Origin: Lachnospiraceae bacterium
Lineage (GTDB): Bacteria > Bacillota > Clostridia > Lachnospirales > Lachnospiraceae
Direction: 5' to 3'
NCBI GenBank assembly: GCA_029007885.1
Contig: JAQXIR010000142.1
Location: 1-34,219, forward strand
DNA: 34,219 nt
Position 1 is the first letter of the stretch, and the number at the start of each line of letters is the position of its first letter. The notes under the pieces are model-generated. The model had not been told where the DNA came from. It saw only the letters and a program-made list of their open reading frames with translations, and made no database searches. Position numbers and translations under genes: made by a program. This document shows positions 18,826 through 27,770 of the stretch, piece by piece.

Positions 18826-18854
18826 AAAAAGTCCCTCACCTTATGGTGAAGGAC
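18826..18854 (-). terminator. Rho-independent terminator after the decayed locus
   Basis: On the minus strand GTCCTTCACC pairs with GGTGAGGGAC (one T-G wobble) around a four-base loop, followed by TTTTT. Confidence 0.75.
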
Positions 18855-18893
18855 CATTTTCCTTACTTATAAATTTTATCAATCCATGCTGTG

Positions 18894-19191
18894 CTAGTCA
18901 ATAGATATTTTCTCTGTTTTTGCAATTGCCAGCAAATCTCCGGACACATTATTTACCTGATGGAATGACTCCTGTACCTCTTTAGTTACTCCTTTTTGTG
19001 TTTCGGATTCCTGTACAATCTGATTTGCCTGATTTAATGTATTTTCGATTAACTGCTGCATCTCATTTACCAATGTCAAAACCTGTTGTCCATGTGCCAC
19101 GGTATCTTCGCCGGAAGAAGCAACCATCGCAGAATTTAACTGCCATCTTTGTTACTTTGACATCATTTTCATAAAAAAATCTTTCTTCCAT
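18894..19191 (-). pseudogene. Chimeric remnant: start of one gene joined to a chemotaxis-receptor tail
   Basis: Downstream of a good promoter and a GGGAAGGGA ribosome site, an ATG at 19191 opens with MEERFFYENDVKVTK and then leaves the expected frame; it stops after 43 codons. In another frame, from about 19140 on, NSAMVASSGEDTVAHGQQVL continues to ...KTEKISID with the heptad pattern of a methyl-accepting chemotaxis protein (SAMVASSEETVAHG...QVNNVSGDLLAIA). No receptor membrane part or signalling tip is present. The opening residues recall DUF6232-type small proteins, but only about 15 remain. An internal deletion that fused two genes out of frame fits best. A terminator still follows. A short 77-aa product from 19127 is possible but lacks a ribosome site. 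Confidence 0.65.
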
Positions 19192-19274
19192 AAGTTAATC
19201 CCTTCCCTCATCGGTTCGTATTCTGTCGACACACTTTTCCAGGTCGAAAGTTCTTTTGTAACCCTATAATCATT

Positions 19275-19302
19275 ATTTTAATTGTAGGTACTTTTGTGTC
19301 AA
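19275..19302 (-). promoter_or_regulatory. Promoter upstream of the decayed locus
   Basis: Minus strand: TTGACA (19297-19302), a 16-base spacer, TAAAAT (19275-19280). A perfect -35 box still drives the remnant, with a leader of about 75 bases before the ATG. Confidence 0.6.
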
Positions 19303-19316
19303 TATTTCTGAAATTA

Positions 19317-19655
19317 TCATCTATACTGAATAATTATAAGTAACTCATATATTCCCAGAAAGGTCATAAAAGTTCCGTTAAAAAACAGAAAATCCTGCAA
19401 CGAGGTAACTCTTTCCCTTCGTTTTCTATGTCTTTCCATACTCTTCGGGAACTTTTCTGCTATAATACTCGCAAAAATAGCTACCGATATGAGAATTCCA
19501 TTCAATTTCCACTCCCGTGTTATCAGTAACAGCAGGACACCCAACAATGACATGCCGATACTGATAATATTTCGCCAAAACGGATGCAGATAAAGGGCAA
19601 ACCATCCCCATCCAAATAAACAGATAACCAGAAAAACCATCGACAAATTTTCCAC
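19317..19655 (-). CDS. Small membrane protein of unknown function
   Basis: 112 aa with three to four hydrophobic helices: FLVICLFGWGWFALYLHPFW, IISIGMSLLGVLLLLIT, GILISVAIFASIIAE, and a C-terminal FLGIYELLIIIQY. A basic loop (SMERHRKRRERV) lies between the last two, probably cytoplasmic. The start is GTG at 19655, chosen because GGGAGA lies about seven bases upstream; no ATG fits better. I recognise no family. It has its own promoter (19698-19726), divergent from the flavodiiron gene. Confidence 0.72.
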   Translation of the reverse strand: MENLSMVFLVICLFGWGWFALYLHPFWRNIISIGMSLLGVLLLLITREWKLNGILISVAIFASIIAEKFPKSMERHRKRRERVTSLQDFLFFNGTFMTFLGIYELLIIIQYR

Positions 19656-19697
19656 TGATTTTCTCCCTAAGCAAATTTATTCTGACACCTTTTTTCT

Positions 19698-19726
19698 ATT
19701 GTAAATTATCATCCTCCCATATGCAA
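19698..19726 (-). promoter_or_regulatory. Promoter of the small membrane protein gene
   Basis: Minus strand: TTGCAT (19721-19726), a 17-base spacer, TACAAT (19698-19703), about 43 bp upstream of the GTG. Confidence 0.55.
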
Positions 19727-19753
19727 TCTATTTCCCCTTTCGACAGAATATGA

Positions 19754-19759
19754 TATAAT
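19754..19759 (+). promoter_or_regulatory. -10 box of the flavodiiron gene
   Basis: A perfect TATAAT lies 33 bp before the start codon. The -35 region 17 bases upstream (TTTCCC) is poor, so an activator or an extended -10 (TGATATAAT) may help. Confidence 0.5.
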
Positions 19760-19792
19760 ACCTAAAAATAACATAAAAAGGAGAACACCCAT

Positions 19793-20959
19793 ATGAATAT
19801 TTCCGATTCAATTAAATATATTGGAGTCAATGACCATAAAATTGATCTGTTTGAAGGCCAGTACATTGTTGAGAACGGCATGGCGTATAATTCTTATCTT
19901 GTTCTGGATGACAAAATTGCCGTATTCGATACTGTTGATTCAAATTTTACAGAAGAATGGCTGAATAATTTAAAGGAACAGTTGGGGTCCCGTAAACCGG
20001 ATTATTTGATTGTTCAGCATATGGAACCGGATCACTCAGCCGGTATTACTATTTTTATGGACACCTATCCGGATGCCGTAATTCTTTCTTCTGCCGCTGC
20101 TTTCAATATGATGAAACAGTTTTTCGGTCAGGATTTTAGTGACAGACGAATTCTGATAAAAGACGGGGACAGCCTGTCACTCGGAAAGCATTCCCTGACA
20201 TTTGTTTCAGCCCCGATGGTTCACTGGCCGGAAGTTATGGTAACATACGACAGTTATGAAAAAGTACTTTTTTCTGCAGATGCGTTCGGTAAATTCGGAG
20301 CGCTAGATGTAGACGAAGACTGGGCATGTGAAGCCCGTCGTTACTATATCGGTATTGTCGGCAAATATGGTATGCAGGTACAGAATCTTTTAAAGAAGGC
20401 CGCTGCACTTGATATTGAGACAATTTGTCCGTTGCATGGACCAATTCTGCACGATAACCTTTCTTATTACATAAACCTGTATCAGATCTGGTCTTCTTAC
20501 AGTGTTGAAACCGATGGTGTATTTATTGCCTATACCTCCGTTTACGGCCATACAAAGGAAGCAGCAAAACTACTTGCCAAAAAGCTGGAAGAAAACGGAT
20601 GTCCTAAGGTAGCGATTTCCGATCTTGCCAGGGAAGACATGGCAGAATGTGTGGAAGATGCTTTCCGTTACGGGAAGCTGGTACTTGCCACTACGACGTA
20701 TAATGCCGGTATTTTCCCCTATATGAAAGAATTCCTGGATCATCTTACTGAACACAACTTCCAAAACAGAACCGTTGCTTTCATTGAGAACGGCAGTTGG
20801 GCACCGACAGCAGCAAAGAACATGAAATTGCTTCTGGAGCCATGTAAAAATCTTACTTTTGCCCAGAATGAAGTACATATCAAATCAGCATTAAATGAAG
20901 AAAGTCTTACTCAATTAGAGGAATTGGCAACTGAATTATGTGTTGAATATCATTCATAA
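19793..20959 (+). CDS. Flavodiiron protein (FprA family), O2/NO reductase
   Basis: 388 aa. The N-terminal metallo-beta-lactamase domain carries the full diiron ligand set: His76, Glu78, Asp80 and His81 (HMEPDHSAG), His144 (MVHWPEVM), Asp163 (FSADAFGKFG) and His215 (CPLHGPIL). The C-terminal flavodoxin domain (about 253-388) starts IAYTSVYGHTKEAAK and binds FMN. No extra rubredoxin or NADH-reductase domain is fused, so electrons must come from a separate carrier. In anaerobes these proteins reduce O2 or NO and protect against both. AAGGAG lies nine bases before the ATG. It converges on gdhA with a shared hairpin between. Confidence 0.96.
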   Translation: MNISDSIKYIGVNDHKIDLFEGQYIVENGMAYNSYLVLDDKIAVFDTVDSNFTEEWLNNLKEQLGSRKPDYLIVQHMEPDHSAGITIFMDTYPDAVILSSAAAFNMMKQFFGQDFSDRRILIKDGDSLSLGKHSLTFVSAPMVHWPEVMVTYDSYEKVLFSADAFGKFGALDVDEDWACEARRYYIGIVGKYGMQVQNLLKKAAALDIETICPLHGPILHDNLSYYINLYQIWSSYSVETDGVFIAYTSVYGHTKEAAKLLAKKLEENGCPKVAISDLAREDMAECVEDAFRYGKLVLATTTYNAGIFPYMKEFLDHLTEHNFQNRTVAFIENGSWAPTAAKNMKLLLEPCKNLTFAQNEVHIKSALNEESLTQLEELATELCVEYHS

Positions 20960-20965
20960 TATGAC

Positions 20966-21000
20966 AGAAGTCCCGGAAATTCAACATTTCCGGGACTTCT
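20966..21000. terminator. 15-bp perfect hairpin between converging genes
   Basis: AGAAGTCCCGGAAAT and ATTTCCGGGACTTCT pair perfectly around TCAAC. Neither side has a proper T-tract, so it may act as a weak two-way terminator or protect the 3' ends of both messages. Confidence 0.6.
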
Positions 21001-21048
21001 CCATATAATCTTTATCTTAGAATTCAGCGAGACAAACTTGTTTGTCTT

Positions 21049-22398
<1,350 letters not shown>

Positions 22399-22429
22399 TT
22401 AATAGTTTATTATTTTTGTGATGATTTCC

Positions 22430-22490
22430 AAAAAAGGTGCTTAACCCAAAAAAGCACGGCAGTATATTCCCGCCATGCTAGACACCTTTG
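22430..22490 (-). promoter_or_regulatory. gdhA leader with competing hairpins (possible attenuator)
   Basis: On the minus strand, hairpin 1 is AGCATGGC/GCCGTGCT (22479-22472 with 22460-22453) followed by six T. Hairpin 2 is GTGCTT/AAGCAC (22457-22452 with 22442-22437) followed by C and six T. The two share bases of GTGCT and cannot form together. A third pairing, AAAGGTG (22489-22483) with CACCTTT (22439-22433), would hide the ribosome site of the upstream ORF. Hairpin 1 could instead be the terminator of the gene upstream, but the likely gdhA promoter lies before it. Confidence 0.55.
22441..22476 (-). CDS. Candidate 11-codon leader peptide of gdhA
   Basis: Encodes MAGIYCRAFLG and a TAA stop. 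AAAGGTG lies six bases upstream of the ATG, and the predicted transcript start (about 22492) is only a few bases before that. The frame runs through both arms of hairpin 1 and the left arm of hairpin 2, so a ribosome on it would change which hairpin forms. It has no run of Glu codons, so it is not a classic amino-acid attenuator. A small ORF can arise by chance. Confidence 0.4.
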   Translation of the reverse strand: MAGIYCRAFLG

Positions 22491-22498
22491 TCTTTTGT

Positions 22499-22527
22499 AT
22501 TATATAATGACTTTTTTTATTATGCAA
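22499..22527 (-). promoter_or_regulatory. Promoter of gdhA
   Basis: Minus strand: TTGCAT (22522-22527), a 17-base spacer, TATAAT (22499-22504), in the gap after the upstream gene's stop at 22535. Confidence 0.6.
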
Positions 22528-22534
22528 CCTTTTT

Positions 22535-22966
22535 CTACAAATACTTTTTCAATCGCTCAATCGTTGTTTCCTGTAGTGCAAGAAATTCCTTGGCAAACTC
22601 CAGATGAAAATCCCCTGCATTTTCAAAATGCTTTACCGCTTTCCAGACATTTCGCATAGCAGTCTGGTTTTCCCTGATTGCGATTTCTGCAACGTGCGAT
22701 GTACTGATATTCAATAATGTACTTCTCCCGATACGGTTCTTCTTATGCATATCCTCAAAACCACCCCTGCGATAAGGTTCTTCGTCACCCTTCAGAATGG
22801 ATTCTTTTGCCCTGTCATGTAATTTTGAAAAGTCCACTGCACTTATGGAAAGTTCCATGCAAAGTGCTTTATCCTCCGATTTATCTTTTAAAAGTTCCAT
22901 ATCATCTGCCAGAATACCGGCATTTTTTTGAATGCTTTTTAAAAGTTCCAATGTATCTTTTCGCAT
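22535..22966 (-). CDS. Helical protein of unknown function (143 aa)
   Basis: 143 aa, almost wholly alpha-helical by composition (leucine, glutamate and lysine heptads), no signal or membrane segment. Candidate helices: TLELLKSIQKNAGILADDME, LSISAVDFSKLHDRAKESIL, and VWKAVKHFENAGDFHLEFAK to the end. A four-helix bundle is plausible, but I do not recognise the family; no ferritin-type ExxH pair is obvious. Three ATGs follow AGGAGG directly; the third (22966) is chosen because it lies seven bases away, while the others are too close. It lies alone between two terminator-like hairpins, upstream of gdhA. Confidence 0.75.
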   Translation of the reverse strand: MRKDTLELLKSIQKNAGILADDMELLKDKSEDKALCMELSISAVDFSKLHDRAKESILKGDEEPYRRGGFEDMHKKNRIGRSTLLNISTSHVAEIAIRENQTAMRNVWKAVKHFENAGDFHLEFAKEFLALQETTIERLKKYL

Positions 22967-23025
22967 CATCATACCTCCTACCCTAAAGCATTCCCACTGT
23001 TGTCTCCTTCATTCAAGGAATCATA

Positions 23026-23072
23026 CAAAAACCGGGAACAGGAAAAGACTTAAGTCTCTTCCCATTCCCGGT
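23026..23072 (-). terminator. Terminator of the SH3-repeat gene
   Basis: Minus strand: ACCGGGAA ... TTCCCGGT enclose an inner stem (AGACTTAAGTCT), followed by TTTTT (23026-23030). Confidence 0.85.
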
Positions 23073-23092
23073 ATCTCTTCTCTTTTCTTCAA

Positions 23093-24373
23093 TTATTCAA
23101 GAAACTCTGATTTTACATATCCGGTCTTATTCTTATATTTTACTTTGGTCCAGCCGTCTGCCTGTTTCATAATGATTTCTAATTTATCACCTTCATAACA
23201 TACGCCCAGCCTGTCAGCTTTCTCACTGGCTGATGCTCTGACATTTACCGTTGTCTTAACGGTTGCTGTTCCACTGACAGGAGAATTTTCTGCTGCGTTT
23301 GTATCTGTGTCATTATCAGAATCCGAATCTTCTTCAACTGTTTCTTCTGATACAACCTCTAAAAATTCAGATTTGATAAATGCTTCTTTCCCTTCAAACT
23401 CAATCTTAGACCAGCCGTTTCCTCTTTCTTCCAGAAGCGTAAATTCATCGCCTTTTTGTGCCTTTCCGACTTTATCTGCCGTTTCACTGTCTGAACTTCT
23501 GACATTCACAACATCTGTTGTCTTAACCTGCTTAATTACGGTAGGTTCTTGTGTCTCTTCATCCGTAGCAGTCTCTTCCAAAGTAACCTCTTCTGTCTCT
23601 GTTTCTTCTTTCTCGGGTGCTTCCAGCTTAGCAAGTTCCTCACCTACCGCTACCTTTAAAAGATCCGGAAGTTCATCCAGGAACTGGCTTAATTCTTTAT
23701 CGGAAGCCTTCAAATCATTATATTTAACCTGAACCGTATTAAATAAATCAACTACATCATCCTGCATGGAAATTTCCTTACAGTAATTTACAATGGTCTC
23801 ATCCTGTTCGTCGCTGTTTATATAATAATTTCCCTCTTCATTCCGGCAGACATACAGTGCATTAAGTCCCGGTGCCAAAGAGTCATAGCCTGTCAGTTTT
23901 ACTTCATAATATGCATATACAACAAAAGAATCCTCTACCGGTCCCTTTTTCGTATAGCATGAAATGTTCTGATAGTTCTCAATATACTCACTCTTCTTTT
24001 GTGCCTTGATTTTGGCTTTTTCATCCATTTCACTGCCGATGGACTGTAACGTATCAATATCGCCGTCTGCCATTGCCTGGTAGTATTGGTTTACAAGTGC
24101 ATTAATCTCCGGGTAAGCATTTTCTTCCAACGGTTCTTCCGGTACAGCTATTGATGTTTCTTCTGTTCCCTCTTCCACCGTCATCAATGCCGCCTCTTTA
24201 CTTTTATTGGCTTTTCCCACAAAAATACTGATGATGAGCGCACCTGCTACAAGTACAATAAATGCCAGTACAAGTATCGTTATTCTTTTGTTTTCTATGA
24301 TCAGTCCTCCGATATCTTTGCACCATTCCACGAAGGACTTCCACATCTTTTTCAGTTTATCTTTCTTATTCAC
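23093..24373 (-). CDS. Membrane-anchored protein with two bacterial SH3 repeats
   Basis: 426 aa. A short basic cytoplasmic start, one transmembrane helix at about 31-53 (ITILVLAFIVLVAGALIISI), an extracellular part with an NTF2-like feel (INALVNQYYQAMADGDIDTL), an acidic Glu/Thr-rich linker, then two SH3_3-type repeats: about 279-339 (VVNVRSSDSETADKVGKAQK...) and 368-426 (TVNVRASASEKADRLGVCYE...), each ending KSEFLE. Such domains usually bind peptidoglycan, so a cell-wall role is likely. The start is GTG at 24373 with AGGA eight bases upstream; any longer start would be read from the tRNA. The two repeats are joined by a Ser/Asp/Asn-rich linker (about 340-367). Possibly transcribed with the tRNA. 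Confidence 0.85.
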   Translation of the reverse strand: MNKKDKLKKMWKSFVEWCKDIGGLIIENKRITILVLAFIVLVAGALIISIFVGKANKSKEAALMTVEEGTEETSIAVPEEPLEENAYPEINALVNQYYQAMADGDIDTLQSIGSEMDEKAKIKAQKKSEYIENYQNISCYTKKGPVEDSFVVYAYYEVKLTGYDSLAPGLNALYVCRNEEGNYYINSDEQDETIVNYCKEISMQDDVVDLFNTVQVKYNDLKASDKELSQFLDELPDLLKVAVGEELAKLEAPEKEETETEEVTLEETATDEETQEPTVIKQVKTTDVVNVRSSDSETADKVGKAQKGDEFTLLEERGNGWSKIEFEGKEAFIKSEFLEVVSEETVEEDSDSDNDTDTNAAENSPVSGTATVKTTVNVRASASEKADRLGVCYEGDKLEIIMKQADGWTKVKYKNKTGYVKSEFLE

Positions 24374-24421
24374 AATGATTTCCTGCCTTTCCGGTATCCT
24401 TTTGCAATCAGATAAAGATAA

Positions 24422-24493
24422 TGCACCCGACAGGAATCGAACCTGCATTAAAGGCGTCGGAGGCCTCCGTTCTATCCATTAGACTACGGGTGC
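24422..24493 (-). tRNA. tRNA-Arg (anticodon CCG)
   Basis: 72 bases without an encoded CCA. Acceptor stem GCACCCG pairs with CGGGTGC; anticodon stem GAGGC/GCCTT with loop CTCCGAC, giving anticodon CCG (reads CGG); T arm GCAGG-TTCGATT-CCTGT. The discriminator base is A. The D stem has one imperfect pair. Confidence 0.92.
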
Positions 24494-24536
24494 ATGTTGT
24501 TATGGCAATTGTTACAAATTTATTACGCCATTTGTA

Positions 24537-24565
24537 ATAATACCACATCTTTTTTCGGATGTCTA
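24537..24565 (-). promoter_or_regulatory. Promoter of tRNA-Arg
   Basis: Minus strand: TAGACA (24560-24565), a 17-base spacer, TATTAT (24537-24542), about 44 bp before the tRNA. An 8-bp inverted repeat (TTACAAAT/ATTTGTAA) lies between the -10 box and the tRNA. Confidence 0.6.
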
Positions 24566-24606
24566 GTAAGGCTTATCATCAATTTACGGCCAATTTTTTC
24601 CGTTTT

Positions 24607-26154
24607 CTATTTCTTTTTCCGAAACAGAATATATGCTTCGCTTTCCTTAACCGTTTCAAATTGTTCGTTCAGGCACGCGAAATCCACTCCGTCATTCCCG
24701 ACGAGAATCGGCCATACCGGTGCTGTATACGACTCTTCCAGTAATTCTTTCGGTAAAAGCACATATTCTGCCTCTTGAAGCGGAAGTTCCTGCGGTTCTT
24801 TATCATAGTAGAATTTGAAAACATATTTCTGAAAATCATCCATATAGCAGATTGATGAAATATCTTTTATTTCCTCTTTTGTAATTTCTGCAATATCATT
24901 TTCACGTCCGGCAAACTGCATATTATAATACGGCGATAACAACATAATGGCAGAAAAAACAAACACGAATACCATGCCTCCGTACAAAAGTCTCCTTTGT
25001 ACTTTTTCTTTACAGGTTTTGCAAAAAATCTCAAATATCATCGAAATTAATATGCAAAAAGCTACAGCAAAGAAAGAAAATACCCTTTTATACGGCTGAA
25101 CGCTTTGCACAATCAGCATAAGCGGCAGCATAAAAATTGTTACCGCAAGATAAATCCCACAGAAATAATTCTGTTTTGAACGTCTGAATGAATAAGCGGA
25201 AAGCAATACGGAAAATATCCATCCGATTCCCAAAAATACTGTAATTTCAGCTCCCATACTCTGGAAATACTGATCAAACAGTGTTGTCAGATATGCAAAC
25301 AATTCAAAAAATGCTCTGTCTCTTGGTATACTCTGTACATAAGGAGTGCTCAGCATATACTCCATTCCGGTTCTTAATGCTTCAAACGGAGCCTGCAGAA
25401 TAATCTTCACCTGATAAATCCCGTAATAAATTCCGTCCGGATTTTTTGACAACAGATTCGAACCGATTGCCAACCAGATTAACGTATACAGAAATAGTGT
25501 CATAACAGCTGCTGCAAGAGAATATCCAACCAGTTTAAATAGTTTTTTATACTCTTTTTTCAGTAAGAGAACGATTCCACCGGCTATGCAGACCGGAAGC
25601 ACCCAAAACGTCGAACTTACCAATGTATAAAGCCCCGCGGTAAGCGCAAGTGCAAAAATGACATATTCTCTTGTGCGTTCCCTTCCGCAACAGATTTCCC
25701 ATAAACATAAAAGTGCCGTTAAATAGCAGGTTGTCGCTAACGTATACCCTCTCCCCTGTATGGAAAGAGCATTTACCAGATAAACGGATGCATATAAAAA
25801 CGAGCATCCCGCTGCCAAAAAGCGATTCATAAACTTACCTGCAAAAACATATAAAAGGCATAGATTTGCCATGGATGCCAGAAACGAAATTCCGCGCAGT
25901 CCGATATAGGGATTTCCCATCCAGTCAAGAAATGCCGAAAGAACCGAATAAAACACATGATTATTCGGTACCGGCCAATGAATCGCTGCATATACAGGTC
26001 CTCTGCTGATAAAAGAATAGTATGTGTATAATTCGTCATACCATGGTTTTAAATAAAACATATGCCATGCATAGTAAACTGCCATGAATAAACAGAACAG
26101 GACAAATAACTTATTCTCTTTTATCCATTGATATGCACGTTGCTTTCCGTTCAT
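24607..26154 (-). CDS. GT-C membrane glycosyltransferase, GT39-like (first)
   Basis: 515 aa with around ten or more hydrophobic helices. The first extracellular loop holds the acidic pair Asp40-Glu41 in KPWYDELYTYY, the place where GT39/ArnT/PMT enzymes keep their metal or catalytic Asp, and an IHWPVPNNHVFY stretch replaces the usual HPP motif. Later, IQGRGYTLATTCYLTALL matches the 'R.Y.L' helix of the family. These enzymes move a sugar from a polyprenyl-phosphate carrier to an acceptor outside the cell. A soluble C-terminal tail follows (about from 405). Its ATG is one base after the stop of the next gene upstream, so the pair is coupled. Confidence 0.87.
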   Translation of the reverse strand: MNGKQRAYQWIKENKLFVLFCLFMAVYYAWHMFYLKPWYDELYTYYSFISRGPVYAAIHWPVPNNHVFYSVLSAFLDWMGNPYIGLRGISFLASMANLCLLYVFAGKFMNRFLAAGCSFLYASVYLVNALSIQGRGYTLATTCYLTALLCLWEICCGRERTREYVIFALALTAGLYTLVSSTFWVLPVCIAGGIVLLLKKEYKKLFKLVGYSLAAAVMTLFLYTLIWLAIGSNLLSKNPDGIYYGIYQVKIILQAPFEALRTGMEYMLSTPYVQSIPRDRAFFELFAYLTTLFDQYFQSMGAEITVFLGIGWIFSVLLSAYSFRRSKQNYFCGIYLAVTIFMLPLMLIVQSVQPYKRVFSFFAVAFCILISMIFEIFCKTCKEKVQRRLLYGGMVFVFVFSAIMLLSPYYNMQFAGRENDIAEITKEEIKDISSICYMDDFQKYVFKFYYDKEPQELPLQEAEYVLLPKELLEESYTAPVWPILVGNDGVDFACLNEQFETVKESEAYILFRKKK

Positions 26155-26155
26155 T

Positions 26156-27655
26156 TCATTTCTCCTCTAAATGATATAGATTAAACCAGTAGCGTTCCAA
26201 TAGGTAACTGCCTCTTTCCTCAGACGCGATTCCATATTCTTCCCATTCTTGTAAAAGTTCTTCCCTTGCCGTAAAAGAGCCAAAGAAATAGACATCTTTT
26301 GTCTGTAGTAGTTTAGCAAGTTCCTTACCGTCCGGAACCGACTTCGTATTCGGTAATATTTTTTCAACGAGCGGCAGTGTTTCATTCCCGTAAAGATAAA
26401 CATCCTGCTCAAGATAATAGGCAGTAACTGCCTGTACATGGTCAAAATTTGCAACTATCACCGCATCTTTCGGAAGTTCTGTCAAAGCTTCCTGTGTCAG
26501 TTCCATCTGCTCGATTTTTTTATTTTCTTCAACATAGAATCCTTTAAGGTTAAAGTACCCTGCCAGCAGAAAAGGAATCCATAAAAGAATCTGCCACCGT
26601 TTTCCTTCCCGTGTCAGCAAAACGGCAATGAACAGCCATACAATACCAAGAGCCGGAACCAGATAGCGGTAGACAAAAATCGGATGCCCTGCTATTGAAA
26701 AAACAAAGGAAACCACAATAATAAGAGTGGGAATTCCGATTGCGGAAAATGCAAAGAAATGCCACTTATCTGTATGGTCTTTACGCAAATAATATAGAAA
26801 TACTCCCGCACAAATTAGAATCATGCAGACGGCAAGAATATAATCTATGATAAAATCATACGATACCGGAAGGAAAATAAATTTTAAACAGCCAAAAATA
26901 CTGCGAATTGACATCGGTTCAATCCAATATCCTCCTGCCACCGCACTCATCTGCTCTTTTAATATGGGAAGCCACGGCAGATAGGAAACGACCGATAATC
27001 CCACACAGATTCCCCATGTTCTCAAATAATTGTTCTGTCTTCGATTTCGAATGCCATAAAGAAGCAGTGCCAAATACACCCCTACAATAGCAATACAGGC
27101 AAAATACTGTGTATATGCCGTTAGGATGCCATAGATAAAAACCGGGATAAAATGCTTTCGGCTATTGCCGCAAATGATTTCATAGGCATGCAGGAAAGCC
27201 GCCGTAATTAAAAACAAGGCAAGCGAATACATTCTGATTTCCAGTGCATAAAAAGGCAGTTGCGGCATTGCCATAATAAACAATAAAAACATTCCTGCGC
27301 TTTTTATACCAAAATGCTTTCTGACAAGTGTCATACTGTAAATGCCGATGCCGATATACGGAAGGAGTGTTGCGATTTTTGCAATTATCACTTTTGAAAA
27401 TGCCGGCATAAAGAATAAAGCAATTTTCTCAATTGTTTTTAGATAAAAGTAATAAAAAGGCGGATGGACATCCTTTGCCGTGATTTCAACAATCTCCCGA
27501 TATGAGCACGACGACATCACCATGGAATAGACTTCATCATACCAGATATCATTTGAAAAACACTGTGTGACAAAAAAGATGAACAGGGAAATTGCCGACA
27601 CAATAAAGAAAAATCCTATGCAGTTATCCTTTTTTTGACTATCGATTGTTTTCAT
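26156..27655 (-). CDS. GT-C membrane glycosyltransferase, GT39-like (second)
   Basis: 499 aa, polytopic. Seen: IWYDEVYSMV with Asp40-Glu41, the companion motif KDVHPPFYYFYL (Asp62, His64), and ALEIRMYSLALFL, all as in PMT_2/GT39 enzymes. A soluble tail from about 370 ends the protein. This is the best match of the four to the family. The start at 27655 has no ribosome site; the -10 box TATACT ends just seven bases upstream, so the message may be leaderless. It is followed directly by the first GT39-like gene. Substrates are unknown; cell-surface or wall polymer decoration is the usual guess. Confidence 0.88.
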   Translation of the reverse strand: MKTIDSQKKDNCIGFFFIVSAISLFIFFVTQCFSNDIWYDEVYSMVMSSCSYREIVEITAKDVHPPFYYFYLKTIEKIALFFMPAFSKVIIAKIATLLPYIGIGIYSMTLVRKHFGIKSAGMFLLFIMAMPQLPFYALEIRMYSLALFLITAAFLHAYEIICGNSRKHFIPVFIYGILTAYTQYFACIAIVGVYLALLLYGIRNRRQNNYLRTWGICVGLSVVSYLPWLPILKEQMSAVAGGYWIEPMSIRSIFGCLKFIFLPVSYDFIIDYILAVCMILICAGVFLYYLRKDHTDKWHFFAFSAIGIPTLIIVVSFVFSIAGHPIFVYRYLVPALGIVWLFIAVLLTREGKRWQILLWIPFLLAGYFNLKGFYVEENKKIEQMELTQEALTELPKDAVIVANFDHVQAVTAYYLEQDVYLYGNETLPLVEKILPNTKSVPDGKELAKLLQTKDVYFFGSFTAREELLQEWEEYGIASEERGSYLLERYWFNLYHLEEK

Positions 27656-27662
27656 AACGTAA

Positions 27663-27690
27663 AGTATACCATGTCCTCACGCATTCGCAA
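27663..27690 (-). promoter_or_regulatory. Promoter giving an apparently leaderless message
   Basis: Minus strand: TTGCGA (27685-27690), a 16-base spacer, TATACT (27663-27668). Seven bases separate it from the ATG at 27655, so transcription would begin at or next to the start codon. Confidence 0.5.
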
Positions 27691-27713
27691 AGTTTTTCGT
27701 AAAACTTTTGTTG

Positions 27714-27742
27714 TTGATAAAAGAGGGTTCTTTCTTTATAAT
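27714..27742 (+). promoter_or_regulatory. Promoter of the third GT-C gene
   Basis: Plus strand: TTGATA (27714-27719), a 17-base spacer, TATAAT (27737-27742), about 29 bp before the start codon. Confidence 0.7.
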
Positions 27743-27770
27743 AATACACAATGAAAGAAAGGATATTATG

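Noticed and set aside
24374-24448. N-terminal extension of the SH3-repeat protein beginning MQVRFLSGAL
   Set aside because: These codons are read from the tRNA-Arg gene; translated tRNA ends of this kind are a common artefact. The GTG at 24373 has its own ribosome site.
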